Shown here: positions 13,901-20,986 of the stretch, piece by piece
Numbering within the stretch: the first letter of the stretch is position 1
Layout of the letters: every line of letters begins with the position of its first letter
Made by a program: the position numbers and the translations under genes
The notes under the pieces: generated by a model
Seen by the model: only the letters and a program-made list of their open reading frames with translations
Told to the model about the DNA's origin: nothing
Database searches by the model: none
Source: a virus
DNA: 31,625 nt
IMG/VR virus record: IMGVR_UViG_3300042514_001094
Location: 1 to 31,625 of that record
Direction: 5' to 3' (one strand)

Positions 13901-15610
13901 TCAAGCGTTTTTCAAAATGTGCCATGCAATGTGGCACAGCTTGAGGGCGTCCATGAAGTGATCGTCGCGGACATCCTTCCAGACATAGACCTGGCCGGAT
14001 GGCGTCTTGCGCGGGACGAGCTTTTGCCCGCTCAGTCCTGCGATGAACTCGGTGGTGACTTTCTTCGGGATCTTGAGCTCGGGCTTTTGGTCCTTGATCC
14101 GATCGATGAAAAGCTCGGTCTTGATCGCGTGGTCGACATAGGTGTAGAGCACGACGCCGGGGAAGTTGTCGATCGTGGTGCGGCTGATCCGCGTGCCGAA
14201 GGTGACATTCGCGCCCTTTGCAGGGTGGAAGAATCCGCCGGACTCTTGGCATGTCGCATAGACTCGGAAGGTCGCGAAGCCGGAGTCGATCAAACCGCAC
14301 TCAGGTTTCACGATACCGCCGCTCGGTGTAGCATAGGACCGCAGTGGCGGATCGCGGAGAAGATCCTCGACTGAAAGCGTGGTGCCGTAGTCCAAGACAT
14401 AGCTTGAACCATCGGCGGCGAAGGCGGTGGTGACCCAGTGCTGTTTCTCCTGGCCGACATCGGCGCAGGTGACGACATGCGCGGGCTCGTCGATCGGGCA
14501 GGTGCCGACTTCGTAGCTGCCGGAAAGGCCGAGGATCTTGGCATCGCCGATGCTGGTCTCGACCTGCTCCCACGGCAGGGCCATGGTTGAGTTGGTGAAA
14601 TCTTGCAGGCCGTTGAGGGTTTCCGAGTCGCGCAGGAACTTCACCGCCAGCGCGCCGAAGGTGCAGGACCGCCATGGGGCGTAAAGTGAATTGAGGTGGA
14701 ATGAGCGGAAGCCTTTCTGCGCGGACTCATTGGTGCATTGCCATTTCCCCTGTTGGAGCATTTCCATCTTTTGCCCGTCATTGATCGAGCCTTTGCAGTG
14801 TTGGCATTCGTAGCGCGCGGACTCTTCGACCTGCGCCATGTTCCACTTGCCGTCGGCCTTGGCCTCACGGTCCCATTTCACTTGCTCCCACAAAAGCTCG
14901 ATGCGTTCCGCGCAATGCGGGCATGGCAGCATGAATTTTTCCTGCGTGCCTTTGAGGTACTCTTTCCAGATCGGTCCCTCGGGCGTGGTCGGTGTCGATG
15001 TCTTGACGCGCAGCGCGCCGACGAAACTCTTCGTGCGGTTTTCGGCAAGGTGCAGGGCGCTGGTTTCCTTGTCGGTCTCGGTCGCGAACTTGTCGACCTC
15101 ATCGAGCAAGAGCAGACCGGCGGGGCGGCTGGCAAGGTTGGCTGGTGAGTTGGACCCGACAAAGACAAGCGAGGATCGGCTGAAGTGTTGCTCGAGGGTT
15201 TTGAACTTGTGGCGATCGGCTGGCTTCTGAGCGGCAAGCGTGGCGCTGTCATCGAAGAGCGGCATCCATCGCGTTTCGGAAAATGATCGGGCGAGGCCTT
15301 CAGTCGGCATGACCCACACCATCGGCTGCGGCTTGTTGCAGATCCGCCATGCGGTCCCGGCTTGGATCATGGTCGTCTTGCCGGTCTGGGTTCCAAAGAC
15401 CAGCACGACATCCGTGACATCGATGTCGCCGAAGCACTCGAGCGGCTCGCGCAGGTAAGGCGTCATCGAGACGGAAAAAGCGCCAGGCATTTGGGTCTGA
15501 CGCTCAGAGAGTATCACCTCATCACTGCACCAATCCACCACCGACCGGCGATCGATCGGCGCGTAGATCGAGCGGATGTGCTCGCGCAGGGCTTCGGCGG
15601 CGGGGGTCAT
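13901..15610 (-). CDS. Terminase large subunit, GpA family
   Basis: 569 residues. ATPase domain: Walker A FGTQTGKTT (residues 72-80), MPTEGLARSFSETRW, Walker B LLLLDEVD (166-173). A zinc-finger-like insert follows (C230-x2-C233 and C269-x2-C272), typical of the lambda gpA group. The C-terminal nuclease domain shows acidic residues at CADVGQ (D384), LIDSGFATFR and RDDHFMDAL (548-556). It packages DNA into the procapsid and cuts at the ends. The start overlaps TerS by 4 bp. This family usually belongs to phages with cohesive ends, so a cos site is expected. Confidence 0.96.
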   Translation of the reverse strand: MTPAAEALREHIRSIYAPIDRRSVVDWCSDEVILSERQTQMPGAFSVSMTPYLREPLECFGDIDVTDVVLVFGTQTGKTTMIQAGTAWRICNKPQPMVWVMPTEGLARSFSETRWMPLFDDSATLAAQKPADRHKFKTLEQHFSRSSLVFVGSNSPANLASRPAGLLLLDEVDKFATETDKETSALHLAENRTKSFVGALRVKTSTPTTPEGPIWKEYLKGTQEKFMLPCPHCAERIELLWEQVKWDREAKADGKWNMAQVEESARYECQHCKGSINDGQKMEMLQQGKWQCTNESAQKGFRSFHLNSLYAPWRSCTFGALAVKFLRDSETLNGLQDFTNSTMALPWEQVETSIGDAKILGLSGSYEVGTCPIDEPAHVVTCADVGQEKQHWVTTAFAADGSSYVLDYGTTLSVEDLLRDPPLRSYATPSGGIVKPECGLIDSGFATFRVYATCQESGGFFHPAKGANVTFGTRISRTTIDNFPGVVLYTYVDHAIKTELFIDRIKDQKPELKIPKKVTTEFIAGLSGQKLVPRKTPSGQVYVWKDVRDDHFMDALKLCHIAWHILKNA

Positions 15611-16215
15611 AGGGCTTTGCGAATGACTTCAGTCAGAGAATCACACCACTCGGAAAGCGCGGCCTCGATGGCCTTTTGCGGTTGACCGAACAAGCGAGGT
15701 GCGAGGCTCTTTGGCATCACTTCGAGCATCTGCTTGGCAGCCACATGCGGTCGACCGGCGATCTCCTTGGCCTCGTCGAAGTAGAGCAAGATCCCCTCCG
15801 CGCGTTGCCATTCCTTGAAGTCGCGCTCGGCTTTGTGGCGGTTGTTTCGGGCCGCGATGTAAATCGAGTTGGCCTTGCGGATGTCCTCGATCGATCCGCC
15901 ATTCCGTTTGCAGAGCACAAGCTCGTTGTATCCCACCTTTTCCGCCAACCTCGCCCGGCGAAGCGACTGGCGCGGGGTGTTGTCATCGTCGTCCGGCTCA
16001 GGCGCGTCATGCGCTGGGGCTGTGACCGGCTGGGGCTTGGCGACCGGCGGCGGGGCGTCCATCAGCTTTTTGTTCTTCCGGGGCTTTGGCTTCGCGTTCA
16101 CCTCACGCCACGCCTGCGCCGCATCCACCGAAGTGGTCGGCATCCCCTTCTTCACGAGCCGCGAAACGAGACCTTTATCGATCTCGAGGGCTTTGCTTAG
16201 TTCCGTGATCCCCAT
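15607..16215 (-). CDS. Terminase small subunit (Nu1-like)
   Basis: 202 residues. The N-terminal helix-turn-helix (ITELSKALEIDKGLVSRLVK) leads to a Pro/Ala/Lys-rich linker (residues about 40-80) and a helical C-terminus (NNRHKAERDFKEWQRAEGIL). This layout, and the overlap with TerL, fit the DNA-recognition subunit that binds near cos and recruits the large subunit. The start ATG is preceded by TGTTGACTTCGCC; no Shine-Dalgarno. Confidence 0.85.
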   Translation of the reverse strand: MGITELSKALEIDKGLVSRLVKKGMPTTSVDAAQAWREVNAKPKPRKNKKLMDAPPPVAKPQPVTAPAHDAPEPDDDDNTPRQSLRRARLAEKVGYNELVLCKRNGGSIEDIRKANSIYIAARNNRHKAERDFKEWQRAEGILLYFDEAKEIAGRPHVAAKQMLEVMPKSLAPRLFGQPQKAIEAALSEWCDSLTEVIRKAL

Positions 16216-16329
16216 GGCGAAGTCAACAAAGGCTCAAAAGTCAACACTCAGACAACTGACGAGAGTGGCCCAACACCAAATGAGCGCTCGCGCGTAGGAG
16301 ACTCCCTAAATTTTTTCGGTCGATCGTTT
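16216..16329 (-). other. Intergenic region upstream of terminase (candidate cos / TerS-binding region)
   Basis: 114 bp without a gene. On the coding strand TGTTGACTT occurs twice, 18 bp apart, immediately before the TerS ATG, and a further GGTGTTGGG lies upstream; these may be TerS-binding sites. The region also holds GCGCGAGCGC. In lambda the cos site lies at this place. No T-tailed hairpin is seen, so transcription from the regulator genes may read through. Confidence 0.35.
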
Positions 16330-16758
16330 TCATTTCCCGAGAAGTTCGCGGATGCGTTTCGCCTGCTGCTCCATCGGCTCGAGAAGATCCAACGCTCGTT
16401 TGAGTCGGTCGTCATCCCATGTCTCGACCTCGCCGCTCATCTTCCGTTGCCAAAGCACAAAGGACTGGTGGACGCCTTCGATGGTGACGATCGCCTTCGA
16501 CTTGTCGGATGGGTTGAGCGGCTCGGGCTTCACCGGTTCGGGTAGGCCGAGGCCAAGCTCGAGCTGCACCTCGGTCTCTGCCACATAGTCGACGCCCCAG
16601 CGATCGGAGGCGAAAGAGCGGGACTGGCTGAGCCACTTGGCTGCGGACTTCTTGCAGACCAGCAGGCTGCGGTGGATCTCCTCCCATTGTGACTGGGTGG
16701 TGTCGGTTGGGATGCTCAGCTCCTTCAAGCCGAGCATGTTGGTGTCGATGATGTTCAT
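16330..16758 (-). CDS. Hypothetical protein between regulator and terminase
   Basis: 142 residues, unrecognised. The N-terminal part (DTTQSQWEEIHRSLLVCKKS then AAKWLSQSRSFASDRWGVDY) looks like a DNA-associated helical protein. A Pro-rich hinge (LPEPVKPEPLNPSDKSK) leads to a C-terminal helix region (DDRLKRALDLLEPMEQQAKR). It lies 9 bp after the helix-turn-helix gene, with the A/C leader AAACCACAC. A role at the early-to-late transition or in packaging is possible from position only. Confidence 0.65.
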   Translation of the reverse strand: MNIIDTNMLGLKELSIPTDTTQSQWEEIHRSLLVCKKSAAKWLSQSRSFASDRWGVDYVAETEVQLELGLGLPEPVKPEPLNPSDKSKAIVTIEGVHQSFVLWQRKMSGEVETWDDDRLKRALDLLEPMEQQAKRIRELLGK

Positions 16759-16767
16759 GTGTGGTTT

Positions 16768-17247
16768 CTACTTTGTGGATGTGAGCCGGGCGCGGGCTGC
16801 GGCCTTGGCTTTGGTGAACGGGTCGGTTGCTTTCGCTTTGTAGGTCTCGCGGGTTGAGTTCGCTTTGCGGTACTTCGTGCAGTCGAAGTTGGAATCGTTT
16901 CCGCTCAGGATGTCGCGGATGCCCACGACATAGTGGGAGATAAGCGCGCGGGTGACGCCAAGCTCTCGGGCGATCTCTGCCTGGGATTTCTTGCCGTTGA
17001 GCTGATCAAGGCCGGATGCCAGGGCGAGGGCGTGAATGGTGGCTGGGAGGTTGTTGGACTGAAGCAACAGGCCGATGACTCGAGCGAGGATGAGCGACTG
17101 GTTCCTGATGACCGCATCCTCCCGCATGCGGATGATCTTGCGCGCCTGATAGATCGAGACACCGAAGTCATCTGCAATGATCTCCTCTTCGGTATCGATC
17201 TCAGCAGCGAAGTCGGGCGTGTAGCTCGCTTGATTCTCGTGCAGCAT
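16768..17247 (-). CDS. Helix-turn-helix regulator (candidate late-gene regulator)
   Basis: 159 residues. A helix-turn-helix is clear at about residues 87-107 (KKSQAEIARELGVTRALISH), preceded by a helical region (IYQARKIIRMREDAVIRNQS) and followed by a basic C-terminus (TYKAKATDPFTKAKAAARAR). It stands at the border between replication and packaging genes, where many phages encode their late activator. Sigma-region-4-like and ParB-like folds are alternatives. DNA binding is well supported; the regulatory target is inference. Confidence 0.72.
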   Translation of the reverse strand: MLHENQASYTPDFAAEIDTEEEIIADDFGVSIYQARKIIRMREDAVIRNQSLILARVIGLLLQSNNLPATIHALALASGLDQLNGKKSQAEIARELGVTRALISHYVVGIRDILSGNDSNFDCTKYRKANSTRETYKAKATDPFTKAKAAARARLTSTK

Positions 17248-17301
17248 TCAGATCCCATTTGTGGGGTTTGTTTGAAATCGGCAAAAGGTTTCATCCTATT
17301 T

Positions 17302-18240
17302 TTACATTTTCTTCTTTTTGATAGGATCGAAGAACTCGGCGAGTTCCTCGCGGCTGATGGTTGGCCTCGATGACACCGGCATCGGGATCGTGTTCGGTGG
17401 TGGGCGCGATGCCTCTTGTTTCTTCCGCCATTCCGATGCGTAGTTCCAAACATCGCCGACGGTTTCGAGGAACTTTGTCCGGGTGCGTGGCTGCCATGCT
17501 GGGCGGCCTTCGGGGATCTTGGCGTGCATGTAATCCTTCAAGGTTTGCCATTGAGCCGAATTGAGCGCGGAGAGGGTGCGTGACGACGCTGCGAGGAGTT
17601 TTTGCTCCGTGTATCCCAGAGGAAGCCCCCAGCCGCTCTTGAGCGATTGTACGCGCTTTTCGAGATCGAGCATCGATTGAGCGTTTGCGGAGGGCATGTT
17701 CTCGGTATAAAAATCATCCGAGCTCTCGCTCTCCTCCCCGTGGGGGGTAGGGGGGAGAGATTCTATTTCCTTTCTATTCTCCTTCTCCTTCCTTTCTATG
17801 GGTTTTTCGTTGGGTTTATGTTGGGTTTCTCGTTGGGTTTCCTGTTGGGTTTCCTGTTGGGTTTCTCGTTGGGTTTTGGGTGGGCGACCACCGAGCTTCC
17901 CATTGTTTTGTGCTGCTGCTTGCTTTGCAGGGGTGCGTAGTTTTCCAAGCTCCCTGAGCTGTTGCACCTCTCCCTCTTTCTCGATCGGATAACCCCAGAC
18001 GACCAGCGTCTCACCATCCCATTGCCAGAGGTCGCAGGCACTTTGTACTTCGTCTCTTGTGACCCGGACGAGCTGTTGCCACTTGCGGTCGGCCCAGCCA
18101 GCGCAGGCGGTGATTGTGCCACCATTCTCTTGCCCGATGCAGTAGCGCAGCAGGCAGAGCCATGTGGCCCGCTGGGTCGGATCGCTTCCGAGGAAGTTCT
18201 CCGAGTCCAGCGTTTGAATGCTTAGGTTCAGCCAGTTCAT
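17302..18240 (-). CDS. Putative replication initiator protein
   Basis: 312 residues from ATG 18240. The N-terminal domain (residues 1-95: MNWLNLSIQTLDSENFLGSD, ATWLCLLRYCIGQENGG, DRKWQQLVRVTRDEV) resembles the winged-helix start of phage replication proteins. Residues about 120-160 are low complexity (ETQQETQQETQRETQ then KPNEKPIERKEKENRK), encoded by 12-bp DNA repeats. The C-terminal third (YTEQKLLAASSRTLSALNSA, FLETVGDVWNYASEWRKK) is helical. As in lambda gene O, direct repeats inside the gene may be the origin it binds. It lies just after the SSB-like gene. No helicase or helicase loader is visible in the window. Confidence 0.65.
   Translation of the reverse strand: MNWLNLSIQTLDSENFLGSDPTQRATWLCLLRYCIGQENGGTITACAGWADRKWQQLVRVTRDEVQSACDLWQWDGETLVVWGYPIEKEGEVQQLRELGKLRTPAKQAAAQNNGKLGGRPPKTQRETQQETQQETQRETQHKPNEKPIERKEKENRKEIESLPPTPHGEESESSDDFYTENMPSANAQSMLDLEKRVQSLKSGWGLPLGYTEQKLLAASSRTLSALNSAQWQTLKDYMHAKIPEGRPAWQPRTRTKFLETVGDVWNYASEWRKKQEASRPPPNTIPMPVSSRPTISREELAEFFDPIKKKKM
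17809..17879 (+). repeat. Six 12-bp direct repeats (candidate replication iterons)
   Basis: Units at 17809 (11 bp), 17820, 17832, 17844, 17856 and 17868, consensus GTTGGGTTTCYY, with a degenerate copy just before. Immediately to the left, 17760-17798 is almost pure pyrimidine on the plus strand, a possible easily melted tract. The repeats lie in frame inside the putative initiator gene, the same arrangement as the lambda origin in O. Confidence 0.7.
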
Positions 18241-18245
18241 TGGGA

Positions 18246-18539
18246 TCAGAATGGGATGTCGTCGTCTTCGTCGCTGATCACCGGTGCCATCGCTTGACGG
18301 CTCGGGCCGCTTTGCTGTGGTGCTGGGCGTTGCTGGTATGCACCATCCTGCTGCTTGGGTTCGTAGAAAGCGATCCAGCCGCTCCAATCAGGATTGGTCG
18401 GTAGAGCATCGAGCTTTAGCGCCATGCGCCCGTCGTTGCCTTCCATCACCGCGCCGACGGTGAGGTATCGCTTTTTCTTCTCGCCTTGCTTGTTGGTGTA
18501 CTCGCCGATTGTGGCGACTGCGTCGTATCGTTTTGTCAT
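18246..18539 (-). CDS. Small single-stranded-DNA-binding-like protein with SSB tail
   Basis: 97 residues from ATG 18539 (MTKRYDAVATIGEYTNKQGE). The last residues, SDEDDDIPF, are a classic SSB C-terminal tip that recruits replication and repair partners. The first 60 residues form a short beta-rich domain (KKKRYLTVGAVMEGN, MALKLDALPTNPDWSGWIAF), then a Gln/Pro-rich linker. It is shorter than a canonical SSB (about 110-residue OB fold before the linker), so it is a minimal or divergent version. Leader AACAACAAT; the next gene starts 5 bp after its stop. Confidence 0.78.
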   Translation of the reverse strand: MTKRYDAVATIGEYTNKQGEKKKRYLTVGAVMEGNDGRMALKLDALPTNPDWSGWIAFYEPKQQDGAYQQRPAPQQSGPSRQAMAPVISDEDDDIPF

Positions 18540-18741
18540 ATTGTTGTTTCTAGGGGTGAATGTTGAATGGTGAATGGCGGGACGATGTGGCCACATCTTT
18601 TCGGCGTCCGGGTTTCCAAGGTTGCGGGGTGACTTCGTGCTTCTCCACCATCCCCTCCCGACCTCGATGTGCTGGCGGCTGGAAAATCCTGCCCAAACCA
18701 GTCATCCGTGTCGCGATGCCGCCGCCATTCACCAAAGGTTT
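18540..18741. other. Non-coding gap with heptamer repeats and palindrome
   Basis: About 200 bp between the hypothetical gene and the SSB-like gene. It holds three tandem 7-mers, GGTGAAT-GTTGAAT-GGTGAAT (18555-18575), and a perfect 14-bp palindrome GATGTGGCCACATC (18584-18597). A 61-codon minus-strand frame crosses it, but its sequence is not protein-like. It may contain a promoter for the SSB-replication genes or a piece of a host-type dispersed repeat. Confidence 0.5.
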
Positions 18742-18930
18742 TCAGTGCAGCGTCGGGATGTCGTCCTCGAAGTCGAAGTACTCGCTGATTTCCTGCATGA
18801 TCGCATTGTGAACAGCGCCTTGGATCTGGATTTGATCTGGATCTTCGTCGTGCTTGTGGGCTCGGTGCCATCCGTATTTGATGCCGTTCTCGACGGCTTC
18901 TGATAGTACTCTGTATGTTTTCGGTTTCAT
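18742..18930 (-). CDS. Small conserved-looking phage protein
   Basis: 62 residues: MKPKTYRVLSEAVENGIKYG, WHRAHKHDEDPDQIQIQGAV, HNAIMQEISEYFDFEDD. The pattern Y-x-V-L-x-x-x-V-E-x-G-I-x-Y-G-W-x-R-A-H-K-H followed by an acidic C-terminus is one I associate with small phage early proteins of unknown function. Its ATG lies 3 bp after the methyltransferase stop codon. Confidence 0.7.
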   Translation of the reverse strand: MKPKTYRVLSEAVENGIKYGWHRAHKHDEDPDQIQIQGAVHNAIMQEISEYFDFEDDIPTLH

Positions 18931-18933
18931 GTG

Positions 18934-19617
18934 TTATGGGGTTGGGATGTTGTTGGTGAGCGATTTAGCACGCCGCCCGTTCGTGGGTTTCTGAAAAACC
19001 AAAAAATAGCAGTGCCAAACTCTAGCGTGCCTCTGAGTGCCTTTTTGCGGCCCCGGCATGCGATGTTTTGCTGGTAAAATGAAAAGGTCTAATAATCTGA
19101 AGCCTTCAATTTCCGCCATCATGATAGTCCTGTAATGGGTACAGTGCATTCGATGGTTGTGGATGATGTCTTGGCACTTAAAAACCATCACGCCTCCCGG
19201 CTTTAGTACTCTCCACGCCTCGGATATTGTATGCCTGTAATGATCCTCAAGTTCTTCGTAGGCGTAGTACCCTCCAAATCTTGAGGTCATCGCCACCTTC
19301 CCGTCCTTGTGGTCTCTTCCGTTTTTCACATAGGTCAAAAAAGGAGGATCAAAAACGCAGTTTTTTAGGCTTTCAGCTTCAAGTGGAAGCATCATTGAGC
19401 ATGCCTGGACCGCTTCGGGTTTTTGTGGTGAGACATCAAAGCAATGTTTCGGTCGTGGTAGATTCTTCCAGAATGCACCGTTCCCATAAGTCATATCACA
19501 TTCAAAACCATCTGGGCAATGGAGCTTGATAATTCCACGCAAAATATCATCTTGTGATTCATAGACTGATCGAATCACGCTTTGCTTTTCTGTTGGTGAC
19601 TCCAAAAGTTGAATCAT
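18934..19617 (-). CDS. Orphan DNA methyltransferase (N6-adenine or N4-cytosine)
   Basis: 227 residues. SAM-binding motif DMTYGNGAFW (residues 41-50) precedes the catalytic motif FDPPF (89-93), the usual order of amino-methyltransferases. HTISEAWRVLKPGGVMVFKC is the typical beta-strand after motif IV. No restriction endonuclease gene is near, so it probably protects phage DNA or acts in regulation. Target sequence is unknown. It has visibly lower GC than its neighbours, hinting at recent acquisition. It overlaps the RusA gene by 4 bp (ATGA). Confidence 0.88.
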   Translation of the reverse strand: MIQLLESPTEKQSVIRSVYESQDDILRGIIKLHCPDGFECDMTYGNGAFWKNLPRPKHCFDVSPQKPEAVQACSMMLPLEAESLKNCVFDPPFLTYVKNGRDHKDGKVAMTSRFGGYYAYEELEDHYRHTISEAWRVLKPGGVMVFKCQDIIHNHRMHCTHYRTIMMAEIEGFRLLDLFILPAKHRMPGPQKGTQRHARVWHCYFLVFQKPTNGRRAKSLTNNIPTP

Positions 19618-20033
19618 GGGGTTGGTATGGATGAGATGAGAATCTTGATGCCGGGTTCATTGCCCCAGTACTTCGTGACACGGAGGTCGGCGACCTGTCC
19701 GTCATCGGCGTAGAAGTTCGCTTTTGTAAGAACATCGCCGACGAGCTTGACGAGGTTGTCGGCATCGGGGCGCTTGTCGTTCGGGATCTTGCCCCATTCC
19801 TTCCGGCGTTTTCCTTCGGTCTTGCGCCAGGGGAATGTAAAATCGACTTGCAGCAGGATCGGGCCGTCGAGAGGCTCGGTTGGTGCGTTCGGTTTGATGA
19901 GTGTCATGAGATCGGCCTCGGCCTTGGCGTGTTCCTTCTTCGGGAAAAACCTCGGCTTACCTCCGACCATGACCAATCGCTTGGTCTGGCTGGTCGCTGT
20001 CGGCGGGATCATTGGGAGGAAAAATTCGATCAT
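19614..20033 (-). CDS. rusA: RusA-family Holliday junction resolvase
   Basis: 139 residues from ATG 20033 (MIEFFLPMIPPTATSQTKRL); a longer frame upstream overlaps a small gene and is rejected. The signature RPDADNLVKLVGD and NFYADDGQVADLRVTKYWG carries the family's catalytic acids: D90, D92 and D111 correspond to D70, D72 and D91 of Escherichia coli RusA, and K96 to K76. It cleaves four-way junctions made during phage recombination and replication. It is co-translated with the small membrane peptide upstream and the methyltransferase downstream (4-bp overlaps). Confidence 0.93.
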   Translation of the reverse strand: MIEFFLPMIPPTATSQTKRLVMVGGKPRFFPKKEHAKAEADLMTLIKPNAPTEPLDGPILLQVDFTFPWRKTEGKRRKEWGKIPNDKRPDADNLVKLVGDVLTKANFYADDGQVADLRVTKYWGNEPGIKILISSIPTP

Positions 20034-20125
20034 TTGTTGAGTTTCTTTCTGATCCAAAACACGGCTGAGTAGTAGGCGATGATGAGGCCGAGGGTGATAC
20101 TCTTGGGTGTGCGCTTAGGTTTCAT
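20030..20125 (-). CDS. 31-residue putative membrane peptide
   Basis: MKPKRTPKSITLGLIIAYYS followed by AVFWIRKKLNK: a basic N-terminus, one hydrophobic segment (residues 10-26) and a basic C-terminus. Its ATG lies within the end of the upstream 200-residue gene and its TGA overlaps the RusA ATG (ATGA), as expected for a translated operon member. Function unknown; a small membrane-anchored peptide is the simplest reading. A chance frame is possible at this length, but both junctions are well formed. Confidence 0.55.
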   Translation of the reverse strand: MKPKRTPKSITLGLIIAYYSAVFWIRKKLNK

Positions 20126-20717
20126 CGTTCAGCATCTTTAGGTGGGTGATTGCTTCGCCGATTTTTTGCAGGTCGAATGACCGGCAGGATCGGATGTAGT
20201 TCGGCGAGAATTGCCGCCCTTCGTCGGTCTCCTCGACGATCTCCAGCAGGGTAATGATGGTGTCAGTGTGTCGCCGGTATGCTTCCAACTTGGCTTTTAG
20301 TTCCCGGCACACGCTCGACACCCGGCAGGCGTAGGTGATGTGGTTGCGCTCCTCATGGACCGATGCGACCGCCTCGTCATAGACCGATGAGTCATTGTCG
20401 TGGTCCGGCGACATGAATGGATTGTCGTCGTGCGGCCACTTCGACTTCCGGCGGTACAGTCCGTTTCGCACATACTGCTCTTGAAAGTTGGCGAGGTAGA
20501 TCGTCTCCCACTTGTCGTTTCCCACATAAACCTCGTCACCGTCTTGCAGGCGCTCGCCGCTACGCAGCATGCGGCCATACTCAGGCTTCCACTCAATGCC
20601 CTTCGGGTGCCATTCTTCCGGTTCGGTGGTTTCCTTTTTGCGAAACGCTGCCTCATAGTTGTCGCGGTAGGCATCGCCGTCCACCGGCCTCGGGGTGTCT
20701 CCTTTACCTGCGCTCAC
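20115..20717 (-). CDS. Hypothetical phage early protein
   Basis: 200 residues from GTG 20717, with AAGGAGG upstream. It starts MSAGKGDTPRPVDGDAYRDN, a G-D-x-P-R-P-V beginning seen in many small phage early proteins of unknown function. The middle (LRSGERLQDGDEVYVGNDKW) is beta-like; the C-terminal half is helical (HITYACRVSSVCRELKAKLE then AYRRHTDTIITLLEIVEETD). Overlaps of 4 bp upstream and 11 bp downstream place it in the same operon. No function assigned. Confidence 0.75.
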   Translation of the reverse strand: MSAGKGDTPRPVDGDAYRDNYEAAFRKKETTEPEEWHPKGIEWKPEYGRMLRSGERLQDGDEVYVGNDKWETIYLANFQEQYVRNGLYRRKSKWPHDDNPFMSPDHDNDSSVYDEAVASVHEERNHITYACRVSSVCRELKAKLEAYRRHTDTIITLLEIVEETDEGRQFSPNYIRSCRSFDLQKIGEAITHLKMLNDET

Positions 20718-20986
20718 TGCGGGCCTCCTTCCACTTCCTCGACCGCTTTGCGTAGCGCGGCGATGTAAACTCCGGTGTGTTCCACCTGTTTCCAGAATGG
20801 CGTTTCCCAGCGATCGACCACGGCAAGCGCAGCGTCTGTTAGTCTCCCCAGCTTTTCCATGGCCTCAATCGCTTCGTCGATGGCTTCTCCTATTCCCCAC
20901 GGATCGGGTTGTTCCATTGCGTCGTCACCCTTGCGCCATAAGTTGAAATCACGCAGGGTTTGGATGGTTTTTTGAATGTCACTCAT
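20714..20986 (-). CDS. Hypothetical phage early protein
   Basis: 90 residues: MSDIQKTIQTLRDFNLWRKG, then GEAIDEAIEAMEKLGRLTDA and DRWETPFWKQVEHTGVYIAA. Helical, acidic, unrecognised. Such proteins often occur beside recombination genes in phages. Shine-Dalgarno GGAGG precedes the ATG, and 4-bp overlaps join it to both neighbours. Confidence 0.72.
   Translation of the reverse strand: MSDIQKTIQTLRDFNLWRKGDDAMEQPDPWGIGEAIDEAIEAMEKLGRLTDAALAVVDRWETPFWKQVEHTGVYIAALRKAVEEVEGGPQ

Noticed and set aside
13587-14300. 237-codon minus-strand frame over the TerL end
   Set aside because: It is an alternative frame of the terminase gene, with Arg/His-rich non-protein-like sequence.
17809-17879. Possible CRISPR array
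   Set aside because: Units are 12 bp in direct tandem with no spacers and lie in frame inside a protein gene; iterons explain them better.
18550-18735. 61-codon minus-strand frame in the gap before the SSB-like gene
   Set aside because: It reads through tandem heptamers and a palindrome, and its peptide ends in a repeat-derived SRHSPFNIHP; treated as non-coding.
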